A DNA stretch of 64,000 nt from contig NZ_CP150241.1 of assembly GCF_037975235.1 (NCBI RefSeq), positions 372,001 through 436,000 on the forward strand, read 5' to 3'. Under the pieces are notes generated by a model. The model was not told where the DNA came from. It made no database searches and saw only the letters and a program-made list of their open reading frames with translations. This document shows, piece by piece, positions 35,912 to 44,619 of this stretch; the first letter of the stretch is position 1, and each line of letters begins with the position of its first letter. Source of the stretch: Paenibacillus sp. FSL R5-0341 (GTDB lineage: Bacteria > Bacillota > Bacilli > Paenibacillales > Paenibacillaceae). The position numbers and the translations under genes were made by a program.

Positions 35912-35984
35912 AAAACTGTCTGTTAGATAACGGCAACATCCATTCCAGAGATGGATCATGTCGATCTGACAGGCAGTTTTTTTT
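35912..35984 (+). terminator. Long composite terminator after leucine dehydrogenase
   Basis: A 17-bp stem (AAAACTGTCTGTTAGAT / ATCTGACAGGCAGTTTT, two wobbles) encloses a second hairpin (ATCCAT / ATGGAT) and ends in eight Ts. Confidence 0.85.
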
Positions 35985-36056
35985 ATGCTTTCAGAATATA
36001 AAAACAAAAAACAGTGGCAATTTTTCTCTAATACATCAATTCTAATATTGTTTTTT

Positions 36057-36063
36057 CCGATAA
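36057..36063 (+). promoter_or_regulatory. Candidate sigma-D (-10) element of chemoreceptor gene
   Basis: CCGATAA preceded by Ts, ~54 bp before the chemoreceptor start; same core as before the chemoreceptor at 6866. Confidence 0.45.
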
Positions 36064-36116
36064 AGTAAATACATCGATCAGATGGAGATGGTTCAGGGAA
36101 GTGGGGAGAAGTGGAA

Positions 36117-38192
36117 ATGGGGAAAACGGGGGAAAAGCAAGGGATAGGGTATAGGATCAAAAATGTGTCGCTTAAAATTAAGCTACCAATTATGCTTAGC
36201 TTTCTGGTAATTGTGGTGCTGATCGGGACAACGGCCACGAGTTACATGATTTCATCTGATGTTGTGGTCAGGAAAAGCAAGGATGAGATTAACGTGTTGG
36301 CTGACCGCCTTGGGGAAGGGCTCTGGACAGCGATGCAACTTCAGCAACAATTGAGTCATGCTATATCCGTACATAGTACTTTCAAAGAACTCTTGGATTT
36401 GCGTAATACCAATGAAATGACAGATGAGACCTTCTTCACAGATGAGAATCCATACTTCAATAGAGCGAATACGATTCTTACCGACAGTATATCTGACACG
36501 ATCGGCACCAAGCCGGACCTATTCGTGTTTGATAAGGAAGGAATCATGGTGGCGGGAACCATGCCGGAAGTGATTGGGCAGTCACGGGGAGATCGGGAAT
36601 ATTTCAAGGAGTCTATCCAAGGGAGATCCTTCATCAGTGATGCCGTCGTCTCAAAGACTAGCAAGAAGCTAATTATTGCATTCTCGGAGCCCATCATCGA
36701 TGATGAGGGGAATATACTGGGTGTGTTCGCCATGTCGGTGGATAGCAACTTTTTCCTGGGGCAACTCGGAGACATTAAGATCAATGGTCAAGGCAAAGTT
36801 GAAGTGCTGAGCCGGAGCGGCATCATTATGTATGATTCAATAGACCCTTCCGTTGTGGGACAAACGCTGGAAGAGGATAAAGACGCGATGGGAATTATCG
36901 AAGCCAGAGCCACAGACAAAGTGAAAATCACTTCGATGGATCGAGACGGTACCTACTATCGTATTAATCAGATTCCGGGTGCAGATCTCTCTGTGGTGAT
37001 TATTGACGACTATGATGATATAAGACGCCCGGTGGAGGATATGTTCAAACAGATGCTGGTCGTTACTGCAATCGGAATCATGCTGGCAATCTTTGTTGGG
37101 TTGCTCATATCTCGTAATATAACGAAACCAGTCATTCGCCTTACAGGTCTGTTCAAGCAACTTGCCGAAGGGAATCTGACCGTAAAAGCAGACGGCAAGT
37201 ATAACAGCGAATTCAAGGATCTGGCTGAGAGTTTCAATGGCATGGTGGAGAAAAACAGGATCCTGATTACCGATATGAATAGTTCGATTCATGTCCTTCA
37301 GGCCAGCACGCAGGAGCTGGAGGAGACATCCAGACAGACGGCCAGATCCATTGATGAAACATCGGCGACGTCCATGGGGATCGCGAAGGCGATGGAGGCC
37401 CAATCGGAAGATACGGAGCAGATTGCAGGCAAATTCAACAGCTTCGGCGATAAAGTGGCTGCCATGAACAGCAGTGCACAGGATGTGAAGGCAAGAGCGG
37501 ATGAGATCGAAAATGTATTTCACAACGGGAATGAAGTTGTCAATGAACTGATGCGTATCAATGAGGTGAACGAACGGGAAGTGGAGAAAATCTCTGAGAT
37601 TACCGTCAAACTTCAAACCAGTTCGGGCAGTATTAGTCAGATCACGGAAGCCATCAGCCAGATCGCTAAGCAGACGAACCTGCTTGCATTGAATGCTTCA
37701 ATTGAAGCATCACGGGCTGGAGAGCATGGCAGAGGATTTGCGGTAGTGGCCGAAGAGATCCGCAACCTGGCAGAGCAGAGTGCCCGCCAGTCCAAGGAAA
37801 TCTCTAGCATTATCGAACAGAACCTGGCCGATGTCGCCGAGAACAACCAAAGTGTTGCGGAAATTCACACGATCTCGTCCAGGCAGGATGAGCTTGTCAT
37901 TCAGACCCGTCAGGCGTTTGATGTGATTTTGGAGAAGGTGACGGTCATTAATCAACAGATCGCCACGATGGCAGGACAGATGCAAGAGATGTTGCAGAAC
38001 AAGGACGACGTACTGGAGTCAGCACATAGCTTGTCGGCTTCAGGAGAGCAGGTATCTGCATCGGTTGAAGAGGTAACGGCAACCATGATGGAGCAGTCTT
38101 CGACGGTACAGCAGTTGGCGAACATGGTCGATACGATCGATCAATTGACGCAAAAGCTGGCCGAATCGGCCGCAAGATTCAAGGTGGAGTAA
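36117..38192 (+). CDS. Methyl-accepting chemotaxis protein (sCache/dCache sensor)
   Basis: A ~691-aa chemoreceptor: cytoplasmic N-tail ([20 protein letters not shown]), TM1 ~25-45, extracellular Cache region ([35 protein letters not shown]), TM2 ~310-335 ([15 protein letters not shown]), HAMP ([20 protein letters not shown]) and signalling domain with [25 protein letters not shown] and the RSF-type segment are typical of Cache sensors for small ligands. Start ATG 36117 is 8 bp after GGGGAG; GTG 36111 is too close. Monocistronic, flanked by terminators. Confidence 0.93.
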   Translation: MGKTGEKQGIGYRIKNVSLKIKLPIMLSFLVIVVLIGTTATSYMISSDVVVRKSKDEINVLADRLGEGLWTAMQLQQQLSHAISVHSTFKELLDLRNTNEMTDETFFTDENPYFNRANTILTDSISDTIGTKPDLFVFDKEGIMVAGTMPEVIGQSRGDREYFKESIQGRSFISDAVVSKTSKKLIIAFSEPIIDDEGNILGVFAMSVDSNFFLGQLGDIKINGQGKVEVLSRSGIIMYDSIDPSVVGQTLEEDKDAMGIIEARATDKVKITSMDRDGTYYRINQIPGADLSVVIIDDYDDIRRPVEDMFKQMLVVTAIGIMLAIFVGLLISRNITKPVIRLTGLFKQLAEGNLTVKADGKYNSEFKDLAESFNGMVEKNRILITDMNSSIHVLQASTQELEETSRQTARSIDETSATSMGIAKAMEAQSEDTEQIAGKFNSFGDKVAAMNSSAQDVKARADEIENVFHNGNEVVNELMRINEVNEREVEKISEITVKLQTSSGSISQITEAISQIAKQTNLLALNASIEASRAGEHGRGFAVVAEEIRNLAEQSARQSKEISSIIEQNLADVAENNQSVAEIHTISSRQDELVIQTRQAFDVILEKVTVINQQIATMAGQMQEMLQNKDDVLESAHSLSASGEQVSASVEEVTATMMEQSSTVQQLANMVDTIDQLTQKLAESAARFKVE

Positions 38193-38232
38193 GCGCTAGT
38201 TGAATATGATATAGAGGGAAAAAATAACGCAA

Positions 38233-38260
38233 AAAAAACACTCTTCGGAGTGTTTTTTTT
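38233..38260 (+). terminator. Rho-independent terminator after chemoreceptor gene
   Basis: Stem AAAAAACACTC / GAGTGTTTTTT with the stable TTCG tetraloop, plus extra Ts. Confidence 0.93.
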
Positions 38261-38348
38261 GTTTTGCAACCAGCACCCCTGTCTCCATCTAAGTAATGCG
38301 TAAGAAGGCAATGTTCCGTGTGATGGTGTTGTGGTATAGGTTGCACTC

Positions 38349-39212
38349 TTAAAACGTAATGCACTTCTGATTCAGCAGCTTCATGAATTGGTCCAGCGCA
38401 CTGCTGACATAACGATCCTCACCGCGGACAAAGGTTGTCGTGGTATGTGTAAAACGATCTGCCAGATCGAATACGGAGAAATCATTCGGTTTCTTGTGAA
38501 TAACGCTGCACGGCATAATGGTAAAAGCAATGCCAGACTCCACACAGCTAAGCAGGTTTTCCATCGTACTAACTTCAATGATATTACGGGCGGACAGCCC
38601 CTCTTCCTGCAAAAATTCTTCGGTCATTTCACGATACGGGCAGCCCTCAGGGAAAACAACCCACGATACTTGGCACAGGCTTTCGGGTGGTGCGTCTGTC
38701 TTTTTGGAGATGATATGAACGGTGTCCTGCATCTCGTATTCCACCTTCAAACCTTCTTTCACACAAGCCCCGCTAATAAAAGCACCATCAATCTCATAGT
38801 CCTGTATTTTCTTGCGCAGTACTTTGGGTGAAGTGGCGTTGACGAGTGAGATGGATACCTTCGGATAGGTTATTTGATACTCATTCAGAATTTCCATAAA
38901 GCGGCTAGATGCCGCCGTCTCCACAATGCCGATTTTTAGCATGCCAGAAGGCTCCCCGGGATCGGTCATATCCTGCTTCAGATCGTGCAAAAGGTTGTGA
39001 ATGCGTGTAGCGTATTCAATAAACTGTTCTCCTTTGGAGGTCAGCACAACGCCTTTGGGAAATCGATTAAACAGCTGTATCTGATATTCCTGCTCCAGTT
39101 TTTTGATGCGTGTGGTGACATTGGATTGCGCGTAATTCAGTTCTTTGGCGGCCTGTGAGATTTTGCCTGAACGTGCCACCGCGAGAACAATATCGATATC
39201 GGAAAGTTCCAT
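38349..39212 (-). CDS. LysR family transcriptional regulator
   Basis: A 287-aa LTTR. N-terminal HTH (SGKISQAAKELNYAQSNVTTRI) followed by the linker helix and an effector-binding domain (LKIGIVETAASSRFMEILNE; ISLVNATSPKVL). AGGAGG lies 7 bp before ATG 39212. It is divergent from an Old Yellow Enzyme-type oxidoreductase, with a 19-bp dyad between them that fits an LTTR site. Regulation of that enzyme by an electrophile or small acid is the simplest reading. Confidence 0.93.
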   Translation of the reverse strand: MELSDIDIVLAVARSGKISQAAKELNYAQSNVTTRIKKLEQEYQIQLFNRFPKGVVLTSKGEQFIEYATRIHNLLHDLKQDMTDPGEPSGMLKIGIVETAASSRFMEILNEYQITYPKVSISLVNATSPKVLRKKIQDYEIDGAFISGACVKEGLKVEYEMQDTVHIISKKTDAPPESLCQVSWVVFPEGCPYREMTEEFLQEEGLSARNIIEVSTMENLLSCVESGIAFTIMPCSVIHKKPNDFSVFDLADRFTHTTTTFVRGEDRYVSSALDQFMKLLNQKCITF

Positions 39213-39269
39213 GCTATGTCCTCCTGAACGTGGATTAACTTCAATTGCTTCCGCAGATGTGGATGTTAG

Positions 39270-39288
39270 GTATCTCTATGAGAGATAC
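39270..39288. promoter_or_regulatory. Dyad, candidate LysR operator
   Basis: GTATCTCT-ATG-AGAGATAC, a perfect 8-bp inverted repeat with 3-bp spacer in the divergent lysR/oxidoreductase gap, near the middle. Spacing fits a T-N11-A LTTR box. Confidence 0.6.
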
Positions 39289-39368
39289 ATCTATATATTT
39301 CAATCATTTTACGATATATCAGAGCCGCCTTACAATATCCATAATGACGAAGAGAGTAGGGATATGAC

Positions 39369-40430
39369 ATGGATAACACGAATACACGTTCAACATTATT
39401 AAGCCCGGTAACGATTCATCAGTGGCAATTAAGGAACCGAATTGTGATGGCACCGTTGACCCGGGGATTTGCTGATGATCGGGAGGGGACCGTGACGGAT
39501 GAGATGGTGGCGTATTATGAGCAGCGTGCGCGAGATGGTGTGGGGCTGATCATTACCGAGGGCATTAACCCGAATCTGGCAGGCAAAGGCACTTACGGCA
39601 TCCCCGGTTTATATACAGATGAACAGACGATTTCTTGGAAAAGGGTAACAGATGCTGTTCACAGACATGGAGGCACCATTATTGCTCAACTGTGGCATGT
39701 CGGAAGATTGTCTCATTCCGATCTAATCGGAACCGCTCCATTGGCGCCCTCCAGCCTTGCGGCAGAGGGAAGAGTTCATAAGCTTCATAAGCTGTATCAG
39801 GTTCCTCAGGCGATGAGTGCACAGGATATAGCGGATACTATTGAGCATTTTCAGACGGCCGCCCATAATGCGGTTCTGGCAGGGTTCGACGGGATCGAGC
39901 TGCATGCTGCGCATGGGTATCTGATCGACCAGTTTATCAATGAGAAGACCAACCACAGAACAGATGAATATGGAGGCGACACTGCGGGTAGATTGCGGTT
40001 CCTGCGAGATATTATTGTGGCTGTGAAAAAAGAGATCCGTGTGGATCGCATATCGGTACGATTCTCTGAGAAAAAGGATGATGATGCATCCTATGCTTGG
40101 GCAGATAAAGCTGGAATGATAGATGCATATCTGAACTTGTTCCGCGAGACGGGAATAACAATCTTGCATCCCTCAACAGATCATTATGCGAAAGCGTGGG
40201 ATGGTGAGCAGTCCTTTCACGAGCGGATTCGAAGTCAGTGGGATGGAATCATCATTGGTGTGGGGGATCTGGATGTTCAGACTGCGGAGCACGCTATTGG
40301 CAAGGGAAGCATAGATCTGGCTGCGTTCGGAAGACCGTTTATCGCAAATCCCGATCTGGTCCGGAAATTGCATGCCGGTGAGCAGTTGGTGGAGTATGAT
40401 GCGAATACGCATCTGCCTGTATTGGTGTAA
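39369..40430 (+). CDS. NADH:flavin oxidoreductase, Old Yellow Enzyme family
   Basis: A 353-aa FMN-dependent (beta/alpha)8 ene-reductase. Visible: NRIVMAPLTRGFADDREG, AQLWHVGRLSH, the substrate-binding HAAHGYLIDQFINEKTNHRTDEYGG region broken here into GIELHAAHGY and DQFINEKTNHRTDEYGGD, and the phosphate-binding LAAFGRPFIANPDLV. Reduces activated C=C bonds of enones or similar electrophiles. The ribosome binding site is weak. Probably controlled by the divergent LysR protein. The VOC gene follows after 120 bp with its own ribosome binding site. Confidence 0.92.
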   Translation: MDNTNTRSTLLSPVTIHQWQLRNRIVMAPLTRGFADDREGTVTDEMVAYYEQRARDGVGLIITEGINPNLAGKGTYGIPGLYTDEQTISWKRVTDAVHRHGGTIIAQLWHVGRLSHSDLIGTAPLAPSSLAAEGRVHKLHKLYQVPQAMSAQDIADTIEHFQTAAHNAVLAGFDGIELHAAHGYLIDQFINEKTNHRTDEYGGDTAGRLRFLRDIIVAVKKEIRVDRISVRFSEKKDDDASYAWADKAGMIDAYLNLFRETGITILHPSTDHYAKAWDGEQSFHERIRSQWDGIIIGVGDLDVQTAEHAIGKGSIDLAAFGRPFIANPDLVRKLHAGEQLVEYDANTHLPVLV

Positions 40431-40551
40431 GAGAGAAAGCGAGTAAGAAATCGAAAAAATTAAAAAAAATGAAAGAACACTACTGACATACTGTTGGCAA
40501 GAGCGGCCTTGTATGATCAAGATATACACATACTAAGGAGGACATTACATT

Positions 40552-40920
40552 ATGTCAGCAATTGGACCGGATTTCATTTCACTTCAGGTTAGCAATCTTG
40601 AAAGCTCTGCCGAATTTTATCAAAACTATCTCGGACTGGTACGCTCACAGGCGGGACCACCTCATGCGGTAGTTTTTGAAACAAAACCTATTGCATTTGC
40701 TCTGCGTGACCTATTGCCGGGAACCGAACTTGGTTCAGGTGCTCAGCCAGGACTTGGTGTTGCTCTGTGGCTCCATGCCCCGGATACGCAAGACATTCAC
40801 GACAAGCTTGTTGCAGCAGGCGTAAAAATTACATCTGCACCAATAGATGGACCATTCGGGAGAACCTTTACATTTGCCGACCCAGATGGGTACCAAGTTA
40901 CCCTTCACAGTAAAGTCTAA
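40552..40920 (+). CDS. VOC (glyoxalase/bleomycin-resistance) family protein
   Basis: A 122-aa protein with two beta-alpha-beta-beta-beta halves: FISLQVSNLESSAEFYQNYLGL and GRTFTFADPDGYQVTLH. The C-terminal DPDGYQV is the classic VOC ending. AAGGAGG lies 10 bp before the ATG. Family members are glyoxalases, dioxygenases or antibiotic-binding proteins; the substrate is unknown. Might detoxify an electrophile together with the preceding oxidoreductase. Confidence 0.9.
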   Translation: MSAIGPDFISLQVSNLESSAEFYQNYLGLVRSQAGPPHAVVFETKPIAFALRDLLPGTELGSGAQPGLGVALWLHAPDTQDIHDKLVAAGVKITSAPIDGPFGRTFTFADPDGYQVTLHSKV

Positions 40921-40990
40921 TACGCAAATGTATCCATCTTAATCATAGTGATAACTTCCTGTCACAGGGAAGCCAAGTGGGTATTACAAC

Positions 40991-41033
40991 AGTAAGGGCA
41001 GAGCTAATCTTGATGATTAGCTCTGCCCTTACT
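40991..41033. terminator. 19-bp perfect hairpin between convergent genes
   Basis: AGTAAGGGCAGAGCTAATC pairs perfectly with GATTAGCTCTGCCCTTACT around a TTGAT loop. There is no T-tract on either side, so it may terminate weakly or act as an RNA 3' stabiliser for both convergent genes. Confidence 0.6.
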
Positions 41034-41063
41034 CCGTTAATCAGATTGAACGATATATTCATT

Positions 41064-42272
41064 CTATTCATTGCTGACGACTACGGCTTTCTTTTCCGTA
41101 AAGTAATACACCAAAGCAAGCAGTGGCATGATCAGGCCAATCAGCGATGTGAGACTCCAGCCCCCATGGGCGTAAGACCAGCTTCCAAGAGAAGATCCAA
41201 TAGCTCCGCCGACAAAAAAGATCGACATGAATATGCCATTCACGCGTCCTCTCGCTTCACTTCCTAACGAGTAGATGATGCGTTGACCCAGCACCAGATT
41301 TCCCGAGACAGCCATATCCAGTGTGATTGCGACGATCACAAGCAGGATCAATGCAAACGTGGAGTGGCTCTGGAACGCATAAGCAAGACCGAATGAAGCA
41401 GCAGCGATCACCATGGCAGCACCCGTCAGAATACGCGTTAGTCCGCGATCAGCCAGTCTCCCGGCAATGGGAGCGGCAATAGCACCTCCGACACCAGCCA
41501 GAGCGAACCAGGCAATGCCTTGCTGTGACATGCCAAAATCGTTAGCCAGTCTCAGCGGAACCGTGGTCCAGAACAAGCTGAAAGCACCAAACAGACTGGC
41601 CTGATAGAACGCCCGGCGGCGCAGCAGCGGCATCGTTCTGAACAGTGTGCCCAAGGACACGATTAATTGACCGTATTTTAAGGCGGGTTCAGGTTGGCGA
41701 GCAGGAAGAGCACGTGATAGGAGCAGCATGAGAAGTGTTATGACAATGGCGGAGAATACAAAAACTGTCTGCCATCCGAAGAGACTGGTGATAAAGCTTG
41801 CGACAGGACGAGCCAGCATAATGCCCAGTAGCAACCCGCTCATTACATTGCCCACAACACGCCCGCGCTGCTCTTCGGAAGTAAGATACGTTGCATAGGG
41901 CACCAGAATCTGAGCGACAACAGAACCTATGCCAATGAATAGAGAGGCAGTCAGAAATATAACAGCCGTGGGCGAGAAAGCCGCAGCAATTAGGGCAACG
42001 ACCAGTGCGATGAGGAAAAGTACGACCAGACGCCGATTCTCGGTAATGTCACTGAGCGGCACGATGAATAACAAACCAATAACATAACCAATCTGAGTCA
42101 ACGTTACGATCAATCCGGCAGCGGCAGAAGAAAGACCCGTGGTTATGCTGATCGGTCCGATAACGGTCTGAGCATAATACAGGTTTGCCACAATCAATCC
42201 ACAAGCTGAGGCCAGCAAAAAAATAATCCACGTGGGCACAGGTGCCTGCTTCACTTGTTGTCTCATATTCAT
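41064..42272 (-). CDS. MFS drug-efflux-type transporter
   Basis: A ~402-aa major facilitator with 12 predicted membrane segments. Drug:H+ antiporter signs: GLSSAAAGLIVTLTQIGYVIG in TM2, a loop 2-3 motif ending PLSDITENRRLVVL (motif A-like), and a GGA-rich TM11. ATG 42272 is preferred because GGAGG lies 9 bp upstream; ATG 42281 lies next to that site. Divergently transcribed from a TetR-type repressor with a palindrome between them, so probably a regulated efflux pump for a toxic compound. Confidence 0.9.
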   Translation of the reverse strand: MNMRQQVKQAPVPTWIIFLLASACGLIVANLYYAQTVIGPISITTGLSSAAAGLIVTLTQIGYVIGLLFIVPLSDITENRRLVVLFLIALVVALIAAAFSPTAVIFLTASLFIGIGSVVAQILVPYATYLTSEEQRGRVVGNVMSGLLLGIMLARPVASFITSLFGWQTVFVFSAIVITLLMLLLSRALPARQPEPALKYGQLIVSLGTLFRTMPLLRRRAFYQASLFGAFSLFWTTVPLRLANDFGMSQQGIAWFALAGVGGAIAAPIAGRLADRGLTRILTGAAMVIAAASFGLAYAFQSHSTFALILLVIVAITLDMAVSGNLVLGQRIIYSLGSEARGRVNGIFMSIFFVGGAIGSSLGSWSYAHGGWSLTSLIGLIMPLLALVYYFTEKKAVVVSNE

Positions 42273-42376
42273 CGTAATCATCCTCCACAGATATAAATTA
42301 ATATTCCCTATAAACAGTTCATAATAAAAGTATTAATTACTAAACGGTGTGTTCACTAATTACAAACATATAATAA

Positions 42377-42390
42377 ACTAAACGTTTAGT
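42377..42390. promoter_or_regulatory. Candidate TetR operator
   Basis: ACTAAACGTTTAGT is a perfect 14-bp palindrome in the MFS/TetR divergent gap (42273-42555); a further half-site ACTAAACG occurs at 42339. Such ACTAAACG-type palindromes are common TetR-family sites. Confidence 0.65.
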
Positions 42391-42555
42391 ATTGTAAATA
42401 GGCATCACATAATTCTAATGAAACTTTAAATGAGAACGAAAAGGTAAGCGGAGTATGAATTGTGTGTACTCATCACTCTTTAGTATAATGAACGTATCGT
42501 TTTTATGAATATTACTGATGATGCTATATATGATTTGCATCCAGGAGGGCTCAAG

Positions 42556-43134
42556 ATGACTGCCAAAAGAGGACGTCCGCGTAACATGGAAACCCAGAAT
42601 GCCATTCTTACAGCATCGTACGAGTTGTTGTTGGAGCACGGCTTCGGGACAGTTACGATTGAAAAAATTGCTGAACGTGCACAGGTGAGCAAAGCCACCA
42701 TCTACAAATGGTGGCCGAATAAAGGCGCCGTCATCATGGACGGATATATGTCTGCTGCAACGGCAAGATTGCCAGTACCGGATACAGGCTCGGTATTGGA
42801 GGATATACGCATACATGCGAGTAATCTGGTTCGTTTTTTGACCAGTCGGGAAGGAAAAGTGATTACGCAGATTATTGGAGAAGGGCAGTCGGATGAAGGG
42901 CTTGCCGAAGAGTACCGTACACGATACATCCAACCACGTCGGCGTGAAGCTCGGGGAATTCTGGAGAAGGGTGTGGAGCGCGGCGAATTGAAGAGTGGGA
43001 TAGACATTGGATTGTACATTGATCTGATCTACGGACCAGTGTTCTATCGCATGTTAGTGACGGGTGAAGCAATGGATGATCGGTTTGTAGATGTGTTGCT
43101 CCGTTCATTGTTTGAAGGCATTCAGTCCAAGTAG
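42556..43134 (+). CDS. TetR/AcrR family transcriptional regulator
   Basis: A 192-aa repressor. N-terminal HTH (TILTASYELLLEHGF-like; TIEKIAERAQVSKATIYKWWPNKGAVI) and a C-terminal ligand domain of TetR_C type (YRTRYIQPRRREARGILEKG). AGGAGGG lies 5 bp before ATG 42556; the in-frame ATG at 42505 is less likely. Expected to repress itself and the divergent MFS pump through the 42377 palindrome. Confidence 0.93.
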   Translation: MTAKRGRPRNMETQNAILTASYELLLEHGFGTVTIEKIAERAQVSKATIYKWWPNKGAVIMDGYMSAATARLPVPDTGSVLEDIRIHASNLVRFLTSREGKVITQIIGEGQSDEGLAEEYRTRYIQPRRREARGILEKGVERGELKSGIDIGLYIDLIYGPVFYRMLVTGEAMDDRFVDVLLRSLFEGIQSK

Positions 43135-43230
43135 GTACAGGAAGACCGACGATACAAGTGGGAGTACGAGGGAAGAGGGCGATTCGTAGGAATCACCCTG
43201 GAAGGAACTCGTGTATATTGTACGGGGCAA

Positions 43231-44355
43231 CTAAACCTGGAATATAGGTGAGATGGCTGTGGGCCATGAATCTGTAGCATTAGAGGAAAGGAAGGATGAG
43301 TGCTGGGTTAACACCGGGGGTTCATTCCATACCGAACTGGGCAGTTCTCGGCGTAAGACAGGGGCCACTTCCTTGGCAAAACGCTCCACTTGCTCCAGCT
43401 GCTCGCTATGCGTCAGTCCATCTACGCTGATACTCAGCACCTGATGTCCGTAAGCGGCATGATAATCCAGAATTTTCTCAATGACCTGCTCCGGACTGCC
43501 GATTAATGCAGGACCTCGTGCAATGTTATCCTCCAGATCGGTGAAGGGAGACTGGTTATGCTGTGCGGCGGCGGTGGCATGGAACGCTTCATAGTATGGC
43601 TTGTAGTGACGGATGGCTTCTTCACCGGTATCGGCAAGGTAGAGACTGCCGGCACCGGAGCCAATCACTGCCTGCTGCGGATCATGACCATAATAATCGA
43701 GGCGCTCCCGATAGTGATCAATTAACGCTTTGTATTTGGCCTGAGGGTGAAAAGAGTTCGACGTGAAGAGCGGCTCGCCATATTTGGCAGCGAGTTCAGT
43801 CGAGACCGTGCTGGACGCGCTACCGTGCCAGATCGGGATGGATTGCTGAAGCGGTCTTGGCCAGGTGGTTACTCCCTCAAGAGGAGGGCGATACGTTCCC
43901 TGCCAGGTTACATTTTCTTCAGACCACAGCCGTCTTAGCAGATGATAGCGTTCATCGAGTGAATCCCATTGTTGCTCTTCGCTTATGCCGAACAGCGGAT
44001 AGTGCCGAGGGTCATTGCCTTTCCCGATGATCATCTCCAGCCGTCCGCCCGATAATTGATCCAGCGTGGCATAATCCTCGGCAACCCGGACCGGATCAAG
44101 TATACTAAGAACAGTGACGGTGGTTAGTAACCGGATGCGTGTAGTTGCTGCGGCTATTGCGGTTAATACGACAGGTGGCGAGGAAGATAGAAAAGGTGCA
44201 CCGTGTCGTTCACCGATTCCATAGGCATCGAATCCCAGTCGTTCAGCCAGCTTCGCTTGCTCTAATATATTGTGGAATTTCTGTTGAGTCGTCAGCGCTT
44301 CCCCGGTTACTGCATTAGGCAGATTCATCATGAGACTAAACAAGGCAAATTTCAT
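43231..44355 (-). CDS. Luciferase-like monooxygenase (LLM class)
   Basis: A ~374-aa flavin-dependent oxidoreductase of the bacterial luciferase-like superfamily. Typical: LGFDAYGIGERHGAPFLSSSPPV region, VLSILDPVRVAEDYATLDQLSGGRLEMIIGKG, PIWHGSASS, and ALIGSPEQVIEKILDYH. GGGAGAAGG lies just before ATG 44355. The upstream in-frame start at 44445 would add an unrelated 30-residue tail. It uses FMNH2/F420-like cofactor from a separate reductase; substrate unknown. A short hairpin at ~43176-43198 lies at its convergent end with the TetR gene. Confidence 0.88.
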   Translation of the reverse strand: MKFALFSLMMNLPNAVTGEALTTQQKFHNILEQAKLAERLGFDAYGIGERHGAPFLSSSPPVVLTAIAAATTRIRLLTTVTVLSILDPVRVAEDYATLDQLSGGRLEMIIGKGNDPRHYPLFGISEEQQWDSLDERYHLLRRLWSEENVTWQGTYRPPLEGVTTWPRPLQQSIPIWHGSASSTVSTELAAKYGEPLFTSNSFHPQAKYKALIDHYRERLDYYGHDPQQAVIGSGAGSLYLADTGEEAIRHYKPYYEAFHATAAAQHNQSPFTDLEDNIARGPALIGSPEQVIEKILDYHAAYGHQVLSISVDGLTHSEQLEQVERFAKEVAPVLRRELPSSVWNEPPVLTQHSSFLSSNATDSWPTAISPIFQV

Positions 44356-44536
44356 CTGACCTTCTCCCTGAACTGATTTGATAATGTCTGTGTCGTATAA
44401 TCCTATTGAAATAGTAGGATATGTAAGTTGGATTAAATGTATCACGTTCTCACGAATTCTTCTAATGGATTTTTTCTATAAGCAGGGATATTCAGGCTTC
44501 CTTGCATATATGTGAAGGAAATTGCCACGATTTTTA

Positions 44537-44565
44537 TTGACCGCTGTAAAATTTAGGATTAAAAT
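44537..44565 (+). promoter_or_regulatory. Promoter of first peptide receptor gene
   Basis: TTGACC, 17 bp, TAAAAT. The spacer begins GCTGTAAAA and the block is conserved before the second receptor gene at 46175 (TTGACC, 17 bp, TAGAAT; spacer ACTGTAAAA). The conserved spacer may include an operator. Confidence 0.65.
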
Positions 44566-44619
44566 TGTGCTTATCATATAAATTCAAAATTATGGATTTT
44601 CATTGTGGAGGTGGGATAC

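Noticed and set aside
36837..37616. 259-codon antisense frame within the chemoreceptor gene
   Set aside because: Complement of a well-supported chemoreceptor coding region; no ribosome binding site or known motif.
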